The notes beneath the pieces were generated by a model that saw only the letters and a list, made by a program, of their open reading frames with translations, was not told the origin of the DNA and did not search any database. A DNA stretch of 64,000 nt from an uncultured Caldilineaceae bacterium (GTDB lineage: Bacteria > Chloroflexota > Anaerolineae > Caldilineales > Caldilineaceae), in NCBI GenBank assembly GCA_951812725.1, contig OX638330.1, positions 4,009,405-4,073,404 of the forward strand, given 5' to 3'. Below are positions 41,904 to 49,575 of this stretch, in pieces. The stretch's first letter is position 1. Each line of letters begins with the position of its first letter. Position numbers and translations under genes: made by a program.

Positions 41904-42881
41904 ATGATTGAACTGAAGAACGACGACCTGATTTTTCGATTTCCGGAGGTGCATAAGGAGGCGGAGTGCCGGATTTCGTTCCAGCGCACGTTGCGCATTC
42001 CGGATGACAACAGAGCTTATTCGCTGCCGCCGGGCCTTGGAACGTTTCCGCTCAATCTCGTGGACGACTATACGGAGCGTGTGCCGGCGGGTTGGAACGC
42101 GCACGGGGGCGTCTTTCTGCCGATGTACCAGGCGGAGGCGATGTGGCTCAATTTCAGCGGTTCGTATCCGATGGCGGTGAAGGTGGCGGCCGGGAAGATC
42201 AATGCGGTGACGGGTGAGGGTTGGGAGAACGAGTTGTCGAGGGAGCCGCAGGATTATGTCGTTATACCGGATCAGCCGTGGTTGGACGGGTTTTCGGTGA
42301 TGAAGGGGATGATCCGGCAGTTTGTGGCGATGCCGCTGGGCGAAGGTTATACGGCCGAGGAGCAGTTGACGGGTGAGGCGGAGCACGGTGGGTTGCAGAT
42401 CGTGGTTTATCCCATAAAGCCGTCTTATTACGAGAGAGAAGAAGAGGGGTTCATGCCGTTTGCCTATGCTCCACTACGCGCCTTCTCGGAGCCAGTTGAG
42501 GAGATGGGTCTGGCTCCGGGCGGTCTCATGCGGCAGGAGATATATGAGGACGAGTACAGTTTTGAAGCGTGGGAGACTTCGGTGCGCTCGCGTTGTTACG
42601 TGCATATTGTGAACAGTGTGCAGTTCTTCAGTGCGACGGGCGCTCAGCCGCCGAGCAAGCCGCCGACGGCGATGGAGTACACGGCTGCGGGGCTGCCGTG
42701 GTTCGACTATTATGGTGGGGATTTGAAGGCGTTGGCGGGGGCGGAGAAGCTGGCGGGGTTGGATAGTGTAGCGGTGAAGAAGCTGAAGAAGGGTAAGGGC
42801 GTGCTGGCGGATAATGAGGCGGTGGAGCCGAAGGTGGTGAAGAGGTTAGGGAAGGGGAATGTGAGGGAGGGGGAGTTTTAG
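41904..42881 (+). CDS. Conserved protein of unknown function
   Basis: The 325-residue protein belongs to a family that I recognise from other bacteria by its unusually conserved core: GGVFLPMYQAEAMWLNF, then YPMAVKVAAGKINAVTG, PQDYVVIPDQPWLDGF, and IRQFVAMPLGEGYTAEEQL followed by TGEAEHGGLQIVVYP. To my knowledge its function is uncharacterised. No signal peptide, membrane segment or known catalytic motif is visible. The C-terminus is Lys/Gly-rich. ATG 41904 follows GAGAGGAACC; an in-frame ATG at 41868 is less likely. It forms a probable unit with the XRE regulator upstream. A MITE is inserted 14 bases after its stop (first target-duplication base 42895). Confidence 0.8.
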   Translation: MIELKNDDLIFRFPEVHKEAECRISFQRTLRIPDDNRAYSLPPGLGTFPLNLVDDYTERVPAGWNAHGGVFLPMYQAEAMWLNFSGSYPMAVKVAAGKINAVTGEGWENELSREPQDYVVIPDQPWLDGFSVMKGMIRQFVAMPLGEGYTAEEQLTGEAEHGGLQIVVYPIKPSYYEREEEGFMPFAYAPLRAFSEPVEEMGLAPGGLMRQEIYEDEYSFEAWETSVRSRCYVHIVNSVQFFSATGAQPPSKPPTAMEYTAAGLPWFDYYGGDLKALAGAEKLAGLDSVAVKKLKKGKGVLADNEAVEPKVVKRLGKGNVREGEF

Positions 42882-42902
42882 GGTAGAGAAAGGTCAGAAT
42901 TC

Positions 42903-43194
42903 GTAACTACTAAGCCATATACAGTGCCTGTGTGGACCAGACCTTCGGTCACGCCGCCATTTGGACTATCTCATCCTGTGCTTGTTGGCCGCCGCCACCA
43001 TTGATGAGACGCACAGCTGGAAACAGTGCGTACGGTCGATGAGGCATGTTTTTGTAGGGGGGCGTTGCGGGGGCGCAGCCCCTGCACAAGGGAGGGCCGA
43101 AGGCCCGACCGCCCAAAAAACAGAGAATGAGGAGAGAGTAAACACCTTTACTCGCCTCATTCAGTTCGCAAGTCAGTTGTGGCTGAGTAGTTAC
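42903..43194. mobile_element. MITE-like element D with perfect target duplication
   Basis: The 292-bp element starts GTAACTACTAAGCC (42903-42916), ends GGCTGAGTAGTTAC (43181-43194), and is flanked by the exact 8-bp duplication CAGAATTC (42895-42902 and 43195-43202). It holds one two-hairpin core (43050-43111, second hairpin of the GGGCC/GGCCC type). It is nearly the same length as element B and is the simplest form of the family. The 240 bases after it, up to the next gene, show only a weak -10-like TAGAAT near 43373. Confidence 0.94.
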
Positions 43195-43434
43195 CAGAAT
43201 TCTAATAAGGCACCATGCCTCGGTGCTCGCCTTTTGTCAGATGCCGGGGAGGTTGGCGATGGGGCAGGCGCCGTTTGGGAAGGAGTGTAGGCAGAAAAGT
43301 AGTGGTCGTGAGGTTTGGCCGATGCGGCAAACTGAACCGTTCTCATCATCGTCTTCGACATGGTAGAATGGGTGCAACACAGGGGTAGCGTTCCTGAGGT
43401 GTTTTCGTTGAAGAACAGTGGAGAATGGAGAGAA

Positions 43435-43920
43435 ATGGTAACGGCAGCAAGTAAGACCCCCCAAGTTGTTGCCTCGGAGTGGTCGAAATACGCGACGGAA
43501 AAAGAAAAGGCAATCTTGGACCGTTTAGTATCAAGAGATCACTGCAAAGTTGCTGGCAGGCTCAACAGCCTGATCGAGATGTTCGCCGAAGATCCGGATG
43601 TTGAACGCTTGGTTCTGGAATCGATACAGTCAGTCGCTGAATTCTTCATACGAAACAATCCTCCCCATCCTGCGATTGTGGCTGACTATGATGGTACGCT
43701 GGCGGTAGAATGGAGATTGCCTCTAACTCTTCCGCCTGATGACAGGTGGCAGAACTGTGACGGAATTCTGTGCATGGAATTTCTACCATCTGGCGATATT
43801 GAATTCTTTGGTGATGCCAGAGCAATCGGAGATGAGCAGGAGCTAAAAGTCGCAGGCACTGCCACACAGAAAGAAATTGTGAAAGAGATCGATCCATTTC
43901 TTAGAAGACTGCACCTCTGA
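43435..43920 (+). CDS. Protein of unknown function, first gene of an AT-richer pair
   Basis: The 161-residue acidic protein shows a helical N-terminal half (SEWSKYATEKEKAILDRLVSRDH, LIEMFAEDPDVERLVLESIQSVAEFF) and a beta-rich C-terminal half with VADYDGTLAVEWRL and GILCMEFLPSGDIEFFGDA. I do not recognise a family. The second half looks like a small sheet that could bind a partner. ATG 43435 is taken because GGAGAATGGAGA lies upstream; in-frame ATG 43360 is possible. Its TGA overlaps the ATG of the next gene (TGATG), so the pair is co-translated. Base composition is visibly more AT-rich than neighbours. Confidence 0.65.
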   Translation: MVTAASKTPQVVASEWSKYATEKEKAILDRLVSRDHCKVAGRLNSLIEMFAEDPDVERLVLESIQSVAEFFIRNNPPHPAIVADYDGTLAVEWRLPLTLPPDDRWQNCDGILCMEFLPSGDIEFFGDARAIGDEQELKVAGTATQKEIVKEIDPFLRRLHL

Positions 43921-44384
43921 TGGAGGCAAATGGATATGATCTCAGCAGTTCTCACCTGATCAGGCATTGCCGTGCATGGCAGATAGACAACAATATCCCT
44001 TCCTTTAAGGCTTTCAGACTACGACAGAATGAACAATATCTTTCGTTCAACTGGTTGGAGAAGATCTGTGTTGACGCCGGAATTAATGTAGCTCATAAGA
44101 GGGCCATCCAAGAGCTTGAGAAGGCTCCCCCGTTGGAAATCGGCGCAGGGCAGCTGTGGGCCGTTCTAAGTTGTGAAGCGATATCGGCGGCAGTCCAGGA
44201 AGCCGCATTGGTGTTGCCAGAGATATTTCCTGTTTCGAGTTCAGACAATGCCTCCCATGTTGGTGTAGCCGGATATCCAAATAGATTCAACAGGGGAGTT
44301 GCTGTGGAACTCGCTAAGAGAGTCAGACGATCTGATCTGTACCCTATTACACAGAAGAGACGACGATTTCGTGCTTCAAGGTAG
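43920..44384 (+). CDS. Protein of unknown function, second gene of the pair
   Basis: The 154-residue basic protein begins DLSSSHLIRHCRAWQIDNNIPSFKAFRLRQNEQYLSFNWLEKI. The dense run of aromatic and basic residues there (W20, F29, F32, R33, R35, Y40, F43, W45) suggests a conserved functional core. Later parts include AISAAVQEAALVLPEIFP and a C-terminal basic tail RVRRSDLYPITQKRRRFRASR. I recognise no named family. The basic charge beside an acidic, translationally coupled partner resembles toxin-antitoxin layouts, but no known toxin fold is evident, so this is only a suggestion. Confidence 0.65.
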   Translation: MEANGYDLSSSHLIRHCRAWQIDNNIPSFKAFRLRQNEQYLSFNWLEKICVDAGINVAHKRAIQELEKAPPLEIGAGQLWAVLSCEAISAAVQEAALVLPEIFPVSSSDNASHVGVAGYPNRFNRGVAVELAKRVRRSDLYPITQKRRRFRASR

Positions 44385-44466
44385 CCCACACATCGTCCCA
44401 GCACTCCATGATCGGCACCGACTCATGTCTTACCCCATAGCCGGTTTAGACTGACCCCAAACTTCT

Positions 44467-44817
44467 TCACACGTACAACACTATTTTCTCCTCCTCCACC
44501 TCTACGCGGTAGGTGCGGACGCGGAGTTTGGGGTCGTAGAGGGCCTGGCCAGTCTTGATGTCGAACTCCCATTGGTGCCAGGGGCATTTGAGGATTTCGC
44601 CTTCGCGGGTGTAGGTCATGCCGGTGAGGCCGTCGGGGAGGACGAGGGGGCGGATGCGGCCGCGGCAGAGAGGGCCGGCCCTGTGGGGGCAGATGTTGCG
44701 GAGGGCATAGTAGCCGCCGTCGAGGTTGAAGACGCCGATCTCCCGCCCGTTGACGGTTACGATTTTGCGGCCGCCGGGCGGGATTTCATCGGCGGTTGCG
44801 ATGATATGCGCTGGCAT
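44467..44817 (-). CDS. Rieske [2Fe-2S] ferredoxin
   Basis: The 116-residue protein has CPHRAGPLC (C-x-H, about 43-51) and CPWHQWEF (C-x-x-H, about 78-81), the two halves of a Rieske cluster site. The length fits a stand-alone ferredoxin feeding an oxygenase, like the small subunit of biphenyl dioxygenase. The loop between the halves is longer than usual (RIRPLVLPDGLTGMTYTREG). Its ATG overlaps the stop of the amidohydrolase gene (TGATG). The Rieske oxygenase at 27699 is a possible partner. Confidence 0.92.
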   Translation of the reverse strand: MPAHIIATADEIPPGGRKIVTVNGREIGVFNLDGGYYALRNICPHRAGPLCRGRIRPLVLPDGLTGMTYTREGEILKCPWHQWEFDIKTGQALYDPKLRVRTYRVEVEEEKIVLYV

Positions 44818-45986
44818 CAGTTGAGGCCGTAGAGCTCGGCAGCGGTGTCGTACATGACGCTGGGTCGCAGCTTCTTGTCAAGCAAACGCATGAAGCCGGC
44901 AGGTTCTTCCCAGTCCCAGTGGGGATAGTCGCTGGCGAAAACGAGGATTTCGTCGGCGTGGAGCCAGTCAAGGAAGGTTTCGAGCCCCTTGCGGTCGGGC
45001 GTGTTTGGGAAGGGCTGCGTGCCGAAGCGGATATGCTCGCGCAGATATTCGCTGGGGAGACGCTTGACCCAGGGCGTGTAGTCGCGCAGGCTCTTCCAGT
45101 CGGCGTCCATGTGCCACATTAATCCGGGTACCCAGAAGGTGTCGAGCTCGATGAAAAGGAACTTGAAGTCGGGGAACTTTTCGAAGACGCCTTCGCAGAT
45201 GAGGCTGGCGGTATGGGCCATGGCGATCTGGGGGCGGGCCATGCGCATTTCGAGGTAGTAGGTGGGGAAGCCGGCCGCGGTGGGGGGTGCGGAGAAGCCG
45301 GCGCCCTCGCCGCCGAAATGGACGCACATGGGCAGGCCGTTGCGCTCACAGGCTTCATAGATGGGGTGATAGATGCGGTTGCCGAATGGGTGCAGGCTGC
45401 CGGCGGGCATCAGAACCTGGGCGACGCCGGGATGGTCGCCGAGGCGGTCGATCTCGGCGGCGGCCTGTTGCGGGTCGGCGGGCGCGATGTGAATGGAAGC
45501 GCGCATACGGTCGTCCTTGCCGACCCATTCCTCCAATGTATAGTCGTTGTGGGCGCGGCAGTAGGCAGCGGCATAGTCTACGGTGGGATGCACAGCCATG
45601 CCGTAGGGGCCGCCGGCGCCGGTGAGGACGGCGATGTCGATGCCGTAGTGGTCCAGATGCCTTTTGCTGCAAACTTCGGGACGCGTTGAGGGGTCAACCT
45701 CGTCCTCGGCGCCCTCCCACAGGTTGGGGAGGGCATGGCCTCTCGGCATGTTGGTATAGCCCACGTTCGGCATCATCGAGCCGAAATCTTTGATCTGCTC
45801 GACGTACTGGCGCGGCAGGTAGGGGAAGAGGGCCTCGTTGTTGGGCGGACTGTGATGCACGTCGCAGTCAATAATCCGCTGCCGCGCGGGGGTGTGCTGT
45901 GCGGGACTCTCCACCTGTTCCGGTTTGGCTCCATTTGCAGGCGAGACAGTGGCATTGCCGGTACGCTCTTTCACCTCTGTGGCCAT
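44817..45986 (-). CDS. ACMSD-like amidohydrolase (probable decarboxylase or hydrolase)
   Basis: The 389-residue protein has the amidohydrolase-2 fold. The N-terminal metal motif is IDCDVHHSPP, then GAGGPYGMAVHPTVDYAAAYCRAHND, CVHFGGEGAG (His ligand), and the C-terminal FASDYPHWDWE (catalytic Asp and His). Relatives include ACMSD and the lignin enzymes LigW and LigJ, which act on aromatic or dicarboxylic acids. The first 35 residues are an extra polar extension. It overlaps the ferredoxin gene and follows two RraA-like aldolase genes, consistent with a ring-cleavage pathway; the substrate is inferred only. Confidence 0.9.
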   Translation of the reverse strand: MATEVKERTGNATVSPANGAKPEQVESPAQHTPARQRIIDCDVHHSPPNNEALFPYLPRQYVEQIKDFGSMMPNVGYTNMPRGHALPNLWEGAEDEVDPSTRPEVCSKRHLDHYGIDIAVLTGAGGPYGMAVHPTVDYAAAYCRAHNDYTLEEWVGKDDRMRASIHIAPADPQQAAAEIDRLGDHPGVAQVLMPAGSLHPFGNRIYHPIYEACERNGLPMCVHFGGEGAGFSAPPTAAGFPTYYLEMRMARPQIAMAHTASLICEGVFEKFPDFKFLFIELDTFWVPGLMWHMDADWKSLRDYTPWVKRLPSEYLREHIRFGTQPFPNTPDRKGLETFLDWLHADEILVFASDYPHWDWEEPAGFMRLLDKKLRPSVMYDTAAELYGLN

Positions 45987-46112
45987 GTTTCGGCTCCTTT
46001 CGTTTACTTTTCGCGCATCCTCTACGGAGGAGACGGGATTCTTCGCCTGCTTTTATACAAGGGGGCGGGGCCAAACAGCACTCCGCGGCTATGAACGTCT
46101 GTTCAGCCGTTA

Positions 46113-46853
46113 TTATTTGGCTTGCTTTAGCAGAGCACGAGCCTGATCCAGTATTTCCGAACTTGGCGGATAGTGCCTGCCGGGCACGACATTTTCGGCC
46201 AGGATACGCTCTTTGGCCAAGCCCTCGGCGGTCTCATAGACCTCGGTCAGCTCGACGCATTCTTCGGCGAACCAGGAGGGCACGACGACGACGCCGTCGT
46301 TGTCGCCGACGAGGACATCGCCGGGCCGGACGAGGGCGCCGCCGCACTGGATGTTTATATTCTCTTCCGCCGGGAACACCCAAGGTCCACCGCCGTAGGG
46401 GGTCCGATCGCGGGCGTAAATGATCAGGCCGTAGTTCTCCTCCACCATGATGTCGAGGTCGCGGATGCCGCCATCGCAGACGACGCCGTCGGCATTGTTC
46501 ATTCTGAGTTGCAGGCCTTTCACATCACCAAAAACTGCGGCGGAAGGGTTGCCCATGATGTCGACGACGAGCACGTCGCCGGGGCCGCAGCGGGACATGG
46601 CCCGGTAGTCGATGGCGTCTTCGCCTGCGGGCGTCAGCGCGGCCAGGTCCGGACGGGGGGGCAGGTAGCGCATGGTGCGGGCGCGGGCGGCGAGGCGTTT
46701 GCCGGGCGTAAATGGACGCACGTTATCCATGAAGGGCAGTGGCACGCCGGCGTAGGTGTGCACGACGTGCCAAACGGTGGCTACGGGCAGCTCTTTGAAG
46801 CGATCAAGAATCGGCTGCGGCACTTCGACCGGTGTAAAGGAGCGTTCAGTCAT
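46113..46853 (-). CDS. RraA-like aldolase (HMG/CHA aldolase-like), copy 1
   Basis: The 246-residue protein has VLVVDIMGNPSAAVFGDVKGLQLRMNNADGVVCDGGIRDLDIM, with the conserved Arg-Asp pair used by HMG/CHA aldolases, and ends with GDVLVGDNDGVVVVPSWFAEE. These class II aldolases cleave 4-hydroxy-4-methyl-2-oxoglutarate or related acids in the gallate and protocatechuate meta-pathways; other RraA-fold proteins have different roles. It is a tandem paralog of the gene at 47022 (same length, most motifs identical). GGAGAT precedes the ATG. Its place beside the amidohydrolase supports an aromatic-acid pathway. Confidence 0.9.
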   Translation of the reverse strand: MTERSFTPVEVPQPILDRFKELPVATVWHVVHTYAGVPLPFMDNVRPFTPGKRLAARARTMRYLPPRPDLAALTPAGEDAIDYRAMSRCGPGDVLVVDIMGNPSAAVFGDVKGLQLRMNNADGVVCDGGIRDLDIMVEENYGLIIYARDRTPYGGGPWVFPAEENINIQCGGALVRPGDVLVGDNDGVVVVPSWFAEECVELTEVYETAEGLAKERILAENVVPGRHYPPSSEILDQARALLKQAK

Positions 46854-47021
46854 CGGGCATCTCCGGAGAATCGGTGGACGGTTAATCGTGCAGGATTTAG
46901 CAGGCGCCTATTGGCGGCTGCGGTAGCATGATCATACGTGAAAACAGACGAATCGTCCACCAGGTGTAGCGGAGCAGGCGAGGGCAGCTAGCCAGACTGC
47001 CCGAGACTGCGTTGGTATCGA

Positions 47022-47765
47022 TTACGCTTGCTTTTGTTTGCGGGCGGCTCGCGCCTGCTCGTATGCCTCCGGACCGGGCGGGTAGTATTTGCCGGGCACG
47101 ACGCCTTCGGCCAGGATGCGCTCTTTAATCATATTCTCGGCGTCCTCGTGGACTTCGGTCAGCTCAACGCACTCTTCGGCGAACCAGGAAGGCACGACGA
47201 CTACGCCGTCGGCATCGCCGACGAGGACATCGCCGGGCCGGACGAGGGCGCCGCCGCATTGGACGTCGACGTTTTCCTGGGCGGGGATGGCGTAAGGGAC
47301 GCCGCCGAGGGGCGTGCGGTCGCGGGCGTAGATGATGAGGCCGTACTCCTCCTGCACCATGATATCGAGGTCGCGGATGCCGCCGTCGGTGACGACGCCG
47401 TCGGCGTTGGTCATCTTGAGTTGGAGCGCTTTGACGTCGCCGAAGATGCAGGGCCTGGCATCGCCCATGACGTCGCAGACGAGGACGTCACCGGGGCCGC
47501 AGCGGCCCATGGCGATATATTCGGGCGAGTTTTCGCCGATTTGCACTTCGGTCTGCAGGTCGGGACGGGGCGGCAGGTAGCGCAGCGTGCGGGCGCGGGC
47601 GGCGAGCTGCTGGCCGGGGGTGCAGAGGCGCACGTCATTCATATAGGGAAGGGGCACGCCGGCGTAGCGATGGACTGTGTGCCATACGGTGGCGACCGGT
47701 AGTTTTTTGAAGCGGTCCAGAATGTGCTGCGGTACTTCGACCGGCGTAAAGGAGCGTTCGGTCAT
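47022..47765 (-). CDS. RraA-like aldolase (HMG/CHA aldolase-like), copy 2
   Basis: The 247-residue paralog of the protein at 46113-46853 starts with the same MTERSFTPVEVPQ and ends with GDVLVGDADGVVVVPSWFAEE. The catalytic GGIRDLDIM is kept. Differences cluster around residues 70-90 (TEVQIGENSPEYIAM against ALTPAGEDAIDYRAM) and 104-112, which may change substrate preference. It is the first gene of the minus-strand group. GGAGACACC precedes the ATG. Confidence 0.9.
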   Translation of the reverse strand: MTERSFTPVEVPQHILDRFKKLPVATVWHTVHRYAGVPLPYMNDVRLCTPGQQLAARARTLRYLPPRPDLQTEVQIGENSPEYIAMGRCGPGDVLVCDVMGDARPCIFGDVKALQLKMTNADGVVTDGGIRDLDIMVQEEYGLIIYARDRTPLGGVPYAIPAQENVDVQCGGALVRPGDVLVGDADGVVVVPSWFAEECVELTEVHEDAENMIKERILAEGVVPGKYYPPGPEAYEQARAARKQKQA

Positions 47766-48179
47766 CGGGTGTCTCCTGGTGAGGTGAGAATTAGGTTATT
47801 GGCTGCGCGCTGGACGCGCTGAGATTGAGAAACGGTAACGCGTTGAACCCTAAGGCCGCGTATGGCTGGGTCGACATCTGCGCGAGTCTGGGCACAGATG
47901 CAGGGTTTGGGGGCGACCCCAACCACTTCGTGATCATAACTGAAAACAGGGGAAATGCCTATCATTTTGGGTGGGCGGATTCGGTCCAGAGTGGTGAGAG
48001 TTTCGGCTTTGCGAGGAAGGCTACATTGGAATTCGGATTCAGCGTTTCGGGCAGGCCGCAGAAGGGGTCGGGGGCGGGAGTTCACTGAGGACGGTGGATA
48101 TCGGCTGAAACGATTTCGTTGGGGATGGGAGTTCAGTGTAAGATGAACTGATTGTGCCCACAACGGAAATGCCCCCCCA
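47766..48179. other. Gene-free stretch between divergent transcripts
   Basis: These 414 bases separate the minus-strand RraA group from the plus-strand MFS gene, so they should hold both promoters. I find no convincing -35/-10 pair. Near the MFS gene is an inverted repeat AGTTCA (48130-48135) / TGAACT (48144-48149), with a related GGGAGTTCACTG at 48076-48087 and GGGAGTTCAGTG at 48127-48138. These could be operator half-sites. No open frame here looks real. Confidence 0.4.
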
Positions 48180-49562
48180 ATGAAATCGAGTGAATCCACG
48201 CCAGCCGCCACCGCGATGCGGTCGCACCGGGGTCTGCTGATCGCGCTGATGATACCGGTGGGCATGGCGACGATGAACATGTCGATGTTTGGCGTGGCTC
48301 TGCCGACGGTTCGGGATGCTTTCGCGGTGGAGGCCGACATGACGGCCTGGCTGCTGGCGGCATACAGTTTGCCGTTCGTTATTTTCATGCCGCTGTACGG
48401 CAAGCTGGGGGACAGCCTGGGCAAGGCGCGTCTGTTCCAGAGCGGAATCGTTTTCTTTTTCGCCGGCACCGTGATCTGTCTGCTGGCGGGAAGCTTGCCA
48501 CAACTCCTGATCGGCCGCGTTTTGCAGGGGATTGGTACTGCAGGCTACTACCCCCTTTGCATTGCCATCATCGCGGAGCGTTTTCCGGCGGCGCAGCGGG
48601 GCAAGGCGATGGGAACATGGAGCTCGGTGGCGCCGGGCGCGTCGGCATTGGGGCCGCTGTTGGGCGGGTTTGCGGTCGATAATTTCGGCTGGAACTACGT
48701 CTTCGTGCCGAGCCTGCTGGTTGCGCTTATAGCCCTATGGGCGGCGTACCGGCGGGTGCCGTCGCAGCGCCCCATTCAAGGAGCAGGGCTGCAGTCGTTC
48801 GACTGGTTGGGCGCGGCCTTGCTGGGCGGCGCGCTTGTCTGTGCCATCTTTTACCTGTCGAGCCGCACGGTAACAGGTGTCGAACCGCTGCGCGATTGGC
48901 GGTTGCTGGCTGCCGCGGTCGGTCTTGGGCTGCTATTCTGGCGGCGGGAGAGCCGGATTCCTCGACCGCTTGTGAACTTTTCTCTCTACCGGCGCAAGAA
49001 TTTCGGGGTTGCTTCGCTGGCGGCCGGCTGCCGTATGGTGATCATGCACACGGCCATGTTTCTGAACGTGCTCTTTCTGACCGATGTATACGGGTTGGAT
49101 GCGATAGAGCTGGGCATTTTCACGACGATTTTTTCGGGTGCGATATTTGCCACGACCCAATTGGGAGGTCAGTTGTCGGATCGGGTGCACTGCCGCTGGC
49201 TTGTGGGCGGCAGTTTCGCGGTCATGATCTCGTCTTTGGCCGGGCTGGCTTTGTTCCCGCTGCCGCTGCTGGGTGCGGCGGCGCTGATGCTGACGCAATC
49301 GTTGGGCGGTGGGCTGGCGATGGCAGCGCTTCACCGGGCGGCGATGGAGGAGATACCCGTGGAAGAGAGTGGGTCCGCGGCCGGGCTTTATAGCACGGCG
49401 CGATTTGGCGGCGGGGTCGTCGGCGCGACGATCGCAGGGGTGGCGTTGCAGCAGTCACTACTGTTCGCGCCGGGGGCGGCAGAGGCCTACCAGATGGTTT
49501 TCGGTGGTGTTGCGGCGATCAGTCTGGTGAGTCTGGTGGTGGCGTGGAAGTTGGAGCGGTAG
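48180..49562 (+). CDS. MFS multidrug-type transporter (DHA2-like)
   Basis: The 460-residue membrane protein has about 14 hydrophobic segments. The family signs are the start LLIALMIPVGMATMNMSMFGVALPTVRDAF, the loop YGKLGDSLGKARLF (motif A) and GAFVDN-like GGFAVDNFGWNYVFV. This is the EmrB/QacA group of drug or small-molecule exporters. No good ribosome site precedes ATG 48180. It ends 13 bases from the convergent end of HyuB. Confidence 0.92.
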   Translation: MKSSESTPAATAMRSHRGLLIALMIPVGMATMNMSMFGVALPTVRDAFAVEADMTAWLLAAYSLPFVIFMPLYGKLGDSLGKARLFQSGIVFFFAGTVICLLAGSLPQLLIGRVLQGIGTAGYYPLCIAIIAERFPAAQRGKAMGTWSSVAPGASALGPLLGGFAVDNFGWNYVFVPSLLVALIALWAAYRRVPSQRPIQGAGLQSFDWLGAALLGGALVCAIFYLSSRTVTGVEPLRDWRLLAAAVGLGLLFWRRESRIPRPLVNFSLYRRKNFGVASLAAGCRMVIMHTAMFLNVLFLTDVYGLDAIELGIFTTIFSGAIFATTQLGGQLSDRVHCRWLVGGSFAVMISSLAGLALFPLPLLGAAALMLTQSLGGGLAMAALHRAAMEEIPVEESGSAAGLYSTARFGGGVVGATIAGVALQQSLLFAPGAAEAYQMVFGGVAAISLVSLVVAWKLER

Positions 49563-49575
49563 AAAGGCGCGCTGC

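Noticed and set aside
47762..48469. Minus-strand frame overlapping the MFS start and the gene-free stretch
   Set aside because: It runs antisense into the MFS gene, has no recognisable domain, and its composition fits a shadow frame.
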